In this document: positions 12,919 through 15,504 of the stretch, in pieces | Position numbering within the stretch: the first letter of the stretch is position 1 | Layout: each line of letters starts with the position of its first letter | From: Actinomycetota bacterium | Lineage (GTDB): Bacteria; Actinomycetota; Actinomycetes; S36-B12 | DNA length: 15,504 nt | Direction of reading: 5' to 3' | Assembly: GCA_003456155.1 (NCBI GenBank) | Contig: DMPC01000055.1 | Span: 51,478-66,981 of the forward strand | Notes under the pieces: model-generated | Seen by the model: the letters and a program-made list of their open reading frames with translations, nothing else | The model's database searches: none | What the model was told of the DNA's origin: nothing | Made by a program: the position numbers and the translations under genes

Positions 12919-14022
12919 TCAGGACGTCGTCGCCGCCAGCTGGCCGCAGGCTCCATCGATCTCCCTGCCCCGGGTGTCCCGCACCGTCACCTGGACCCCG
13001 CGCTCCTCCAGCGCCCGGACGAAGGCCCTCTCGTCCTGCGGACGCGAAGCCGTCCAGGCCGAGCCCGGCGTCGGATTCAGGGGAATCAGGTTCACGTGCA
13101 CCAGGTGCCCGGCGAGGAGGTCGCCGAGGAGTTCCGCCCGCCACCGCTGATCGTTGATGTCCTTGATCAGGGCGTACTCGATGCTCACGCGCCGATGCGT
13201 CAGCTCGGCATACTCCCATGCAGCATCCAGCACCTCCCCCACCTTCCAGCGGGTATTCACCGGGACAAGGGTGTCGCGAAGCTGGTCGTCCGGTGCGTGC
13301 AGCGAGACCGCCAGGGTCACGGGGAGTCCCTCGCGTGCCAGATCACGGATGCGGGGAACCAGACCGACCGTGGAGACCGTGATCCCGCGCGCGCTCATCC
13401 CCAGGCCTCCGGGCGCCGGATCCGTGAGCCGATGGAGCGCGGCCACCACTGCCCGGTAGTTGGCCAGCGGCTCCCCCATGCCCATGAACACCACATTGCT
13501 CACGCGTCCGGGGCCGCCCTCGATCTCTCCCCGTTGGAGCGCTCGGGCGCCCGCGATGACCTGCTCGACGATCTCGGCCGTGGAGAGATTGCGCGTCAGG
13601 CCCGCCTGCCCGGTGGCGCAGAAGGGGCAGTTCATGCCACACCCCGCCTGCGAGGACACGCACATGGTGACCCGCTCCGGATAGCGCATGAGAACGCTCT
13701 CGACCAGAGCACCGTCGTGCAGCCGCCACACGGACTTCACCGTGGCGCCGTCATCACAGGAGATCTCCCTGATCGGCGTCAACAGCGTCGGCAGGAGCGC
13801 ATCGCTGATCACGGTCCGAGCCTCGGCAGGGACGTCCGTCCACTCGCTCGGATCATCGCTGAGGCGCCCGAACCATTGCCGGGACACTTGGTCCGCACGG
13901 AACCCCGGCAGGCCCAGATCCACCACGGCCGCCTTGCGAGCCCCCGGGTCCAGATCGGTCAGGTGCACCGGGGGCTTGCCCTTTCGAGGGGCGTCGAAGA
14001 CGAGCTCTCCAGGTTCCGGCAT
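12919..14022 (-). CDS. rlmN: Dual-specificity 23S rRNA/tRNA adenine-C2 methyltransferase RlmN
   Basis: The 367-residue radical-SAM enzyme methylates C2 of an adenosine in the 23S rRNA peptidyl-transferase centre and of A37 in some tRNAs. The [4Fe-4S] cluster motif is GCGMNCPFC (C128, C132, C135). The two catalytic cysteines are C121 (in RVTMCVSSQ, counterpart of E. coli C118) and C359 (in IDGACGQL, counterpart of C355). The GMGEPLANY SAM-binding segment and VSLHAPDDQLRDTLVPVN are also present. Lack of an extra resistance-type signature and the housekeeping context favour RlmN over the paralogue Cfr. It starts 4 bases after the cdsA stop without a clear ribosome site of its own, so it is probably translated by coupling. 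Confidence 0.96.
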   Translation of the reverse strand: MPEPGELVFDAPRKGKPPVHLTDLDPGARKAAVVDLGLPGFRADQVSRQWFGRLSDDPSEWTDVPAEARTVISDALLPTLLTPIREISCDDGATVKSVWRLHDGALVESVLMRYPERVTMCVSSQAGCGMNCPFCATGQAGLTRNLSTAEIVEQVIAGARALQRGEIEGGPGRVSNVVFMGMGEPLANYRAVVAALHRLTDPAPGGLGMSARGITVSTVGLVPRIRDLAREGLPVTLAVSLHAPDDQLRDTLVPVNTRWKVGEVLDAAWEYAELTHRRVSIEYALIKDINDQRWRAELLGDLLAGHLVHVNLIPLNPTPGSAWTASRPQDERAFVRALEERGVQVTVRDTRGREIDGACGQLAATTS

Positions 14023-14026
14023 GGGA

Positions 14027-14878
14027 TCAGAATGCCGTGCCGCTGCCGAGGAAGAGCGTGAACAGCGCCCATGACGTGAAGGCGTTCGGGATGAGCGAGT
14101 CGAAGCGGTCCATCATCCCGCCGTGCCCGGGAAGGAAGGAGCCCATGTCCTTGACGCCGAGATCCCGCTTGATCGCGCTCTCCGCGAAGTCACCCGCCGT
14201 GGCCGTAACCGTCAGGATCAGGCCCACGACGACGCCCTGCCACCACGGTGCATCGAAGATCAGGGTGAAGCAGAGTGCGCCGATCACACCCTGAACCACG
14301 ATCGACCCCGCGAAGCCCTCCCAGGACTTCTTGGGGCTGATCTGAGGCGCGATCGGATGCCGGCCGAAGAGCACCCCGGCGGCATATCCCCCGATGTCGT
14401 TGCCGATGGTGAGCAGGATGAACACCACGACCCGGGCGGGGCCGTCATCGGCGGCGAGCGTGAGGCTCAGGAAGCCCGCCATGAACGGCAGGTAGGCAAT
14501 GGTGAAGATGCTCGCCGTGACATCGCGGACGTATCCCTCGTACCCGCGCCGAAGACGCCACAGGAGTGCCGCGAGGATGGCAACGCCGGTGGCCGCGAGG
14601 AGGGCCATCGGCCCCCACACATAGGCCACAGCCGGCACGACAAGAGTGGCCGCGTATGCCGGCGTGCGGGCCACCCGCACCCCCACCCCCGCGAAGGCGT
14701 CCACGACCTCGCGCACCGCCACGAGCATGGTGGCGATGACCACCACGACGAAGAGCCACGGCAGGAAAGCCAGGCTGACCACGACGATCACGCCCAGCGC
14801 GACCCCGGAGCCGATGGCGGCGGGAAGGTTCCGGCCCGCCCGCGACGCAGCCGGTGACTCGGGGGAGGAATCACCCAT
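14027..14878 (-). CDS. cdsA: Phosphatidate cytidylyltransferase (CDP-diacylglycerol synthase)
   Basis: The 283-residue integral membrane enzyme makes CDP-diacylglycerol from phosphatidate and CTP, the entry to phospholipid synthesis. Multiple hydrophobic helices span about 20-275. The family signature is intact at 234-258: SAIKRDLGVKDMG, then FLPGHGGMMDR, with K243, D244, H252, D257 and R258. Other conserved parts are GNDIGGYAAGVLFGRHPIAPQISPKKSWEGF (159-189). The Ser/Pro/Ala-rich first 15 residues are a soluble tail. It begins 9 bases after the frr stop and is followed 4 bases later by rlmN. This frr-cdsA-rlmN order is common in actinobacteria. Confidence 0.96.
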   Translation of the reverse strand: MGDSSPESPAASRAGRNLPAAIGSGVALGVIVVVSLAFLPWLFVVVVIATMLVAVREVVDAFAGVGVRVARTPAYAATLVVPAVAYVWGPMALLAATGVAILAALLWRLRRGYEGYVRDVTASIFTIAYLPFMAGFLSLTLAADDGPARVVVFILLTIGNDIGGYAAGVLFGRHPIAPQISPKKSWEGFAGSIVVQGVIGALCFTLIFDAPWWQGVVVGLILTVTATAGDFAESAIKRDLGVKDMGSFLPGHGGMMDRFDSLIPNAFTSWALFTLFLGSGTAF

Positions 14879-14887
14879 CAGGCGCCC

Positions 14888-15454
14888 TCAGACCTCGAGG
14901 AGTTCGGCTTCTTTGTGCTTGAGGATCTCATCGATGTGCTCCACATGCTTGTGGGTCACCTCGTCGAGGTGCTTCTCCCCGCGACGCACATCGTCCTCGC
15001 CTGCATCGCCATCCTTCTGCAGCTTGTCCAGTGCGTCCTTGGCATGCCGCCGGATGTTGCGCACCGAGACACGCGCATCCTCGGCCTTGTTCTTGGCGAT
15101 CTTGATGTACTCCTTGCGACGCTCCTCCGTCAGCTGCGGCAGGTTGATGCGGATGATGTCGCCGTCATTGTTCGGGTTGATGCCGAGGTCGCTCTCCCGC
15201 AGGGCCTTCTCGATCGCCGTCATCGATCCCTTGTCATAGGGGGAGATGATGATGCTCCGGGCCTCGGGGATCTGAATGGATGCCAACTGATTCACCGGCG
15301 TCATGGCCCCGTAGTAGTCGACAACCACCTTGTTGAACATCGCCGAGGTGGCACGCCCCGTGCGGATGGTGCTGAAATCCTCGCGCGCAACGGAGATGGC
15401 CTTGTCCATCTTCTCCTCGGCATCGAGGAGGAGGACATCGATCTGCTCGCTCAC
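14888..15454 (-). CDS. frr: Ribosome recycling factor
   Basis: The 188-residue product matches ribosome recycling factor in full length (family about 185). It binds the post-termination ribosome with EF-G and splits it so that it can be reused. The three-helix-bundle segments are DAEEKMDKAISVAREDFSTIRTGRATSAMF (11-40) and the C-terminal ERRKEYIKIAKNKAEDARVSVRNIRRHAKDALDKL. The hinge and small domain lie between, including INPNNDGDIIRINLPQLT (92-109). The start is GTG, with AAAGGAG 5 bases ahead (15460-15466 on the minus strand). It heads the visible part of the block; pyrH is often upstream but would lie outside the window. Confidence 0.97.
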   Translation of the reverse strand: MSEQIDVLLLDAEEKMDKAISVAREDFSTIRTGRATSAMFNKVVVDYYGAMTPVNQLASIQIPEARSIIISPYDKGSMTAIEKALRESDLGINPNNDGDIIRINLPQLTEERRKEYIKIAKNKAEDARVSVRNIRRHAKDALDKLQKDGDAGEDDVRRGEKHLDEVTHKHVEHIDEILKHKEAELLEV

Positions 15455-15504
15455 GTGCGCTCCTTTGCGGCTCTCACTGATCCGTCGAGACTAGCGTCCC
15501 GATG
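15455..15504 (-). promoter_or_regulatory. frr leader with strong ribosome binding site
   Basis: The last 50 bases contain no gene. On the minus strand they carry AAAGGAG at 15460-15466, 5 bases before the frr GTG. No convincing promoter or terminator is visible in this short piece. Confidence 0.6.

Noticed and set aside
12230..13150. Plus-strand open frame of 306 codons opposite the channel and rlmN genes
   Set aside because: It is antisense to two recognisable genes and is very rich in Arg, Gln, His and Asp, as expected for a shadow frame.
1..15504. CRISPR array, tRNA/rRNA genes, insertion sequence or prophage
   Set aside because: I saw no regularly spaced direct repeats, no cloverleaf-like or rRNA sequence, and no transposase, integrase or phage protein; base composition looks even throughout.

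Overview
The window is high-GC DNA with closely packed genes, many GTG/TTG starts, stop/start overlaps of the ATGA/GTGA type, and a housekeeping block in the order frr-cdsA-rlmN. This points to a chromosome of an actinomycete (Actinomycetota). The sequence alone does not support a genus.

Layout. (1) 1-486: the 3' end of an NMT1/SsuA-type ABC transporter substrate-binding protein, closed by a perfect 23-bp hairpin. (2) 565-2115: a 4-coumarate:CoA ligase-type acyl-CoA synthetase, separated from the converging next gene by a shared hairpin at 2117-2163. (3) 2174-7702: a polyamine-type catabolic block. A PatD/YdcW-like aminoaldehyde dehydrogenase on the minus strand diverges from a plus-strand operon of Lrp/AsnC regulator, class III aminotransferase, PPOX-fold flavin-binding protein and DAO-type FAD oxidoreductase. 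(4) 7730-12231: a minus-strand operon read as CaiB/BaiF CoA-transferase, FCD-type GntR regulator, glutaryl-CoA dehydrogenase-like enzyme and a KGSADH-like aldehyde dehydrogenase, with three ATGA overlaps or short gaps. (5) 12278-15454: frr, cdsA, rlmN and a four-helix potassium-channel-like protein, all minus strand.

How the genes may work together. Blocks 3 and 4 read as one route for a C5 diamine or omega-amino acid. The aminotransferase makes an aminoaldehyde and the PatD-like enzyme makes the omega-amino acid (5-aminovalerate from cadaverine, GABA from putrescine). A second deamination gives a semialdehyde, which the second aldehyde dehydrogenase oxidises to glutarate. The CoA-transferase then gives glutaryl-CoA and GcdH gives crotonyl-CoA. 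Enzyme families are seen in the sequence; substrates are inferred.

The strongest non-coding signal is a shared operator-like motif, ATTGKATCCAAT. It occurs once between the PatD-like gene and lrp (3677-3688) and twice, 21 bp apart, over the predicted leaderless promoter of the CoA-transferase operon (12238-12249, 12259-12270). It suggests that the two blocks form one regulon, perhaps under the GntR protein encoded in block 4. No tRNA, rRNA, CRISPR array or mobile element was seen.
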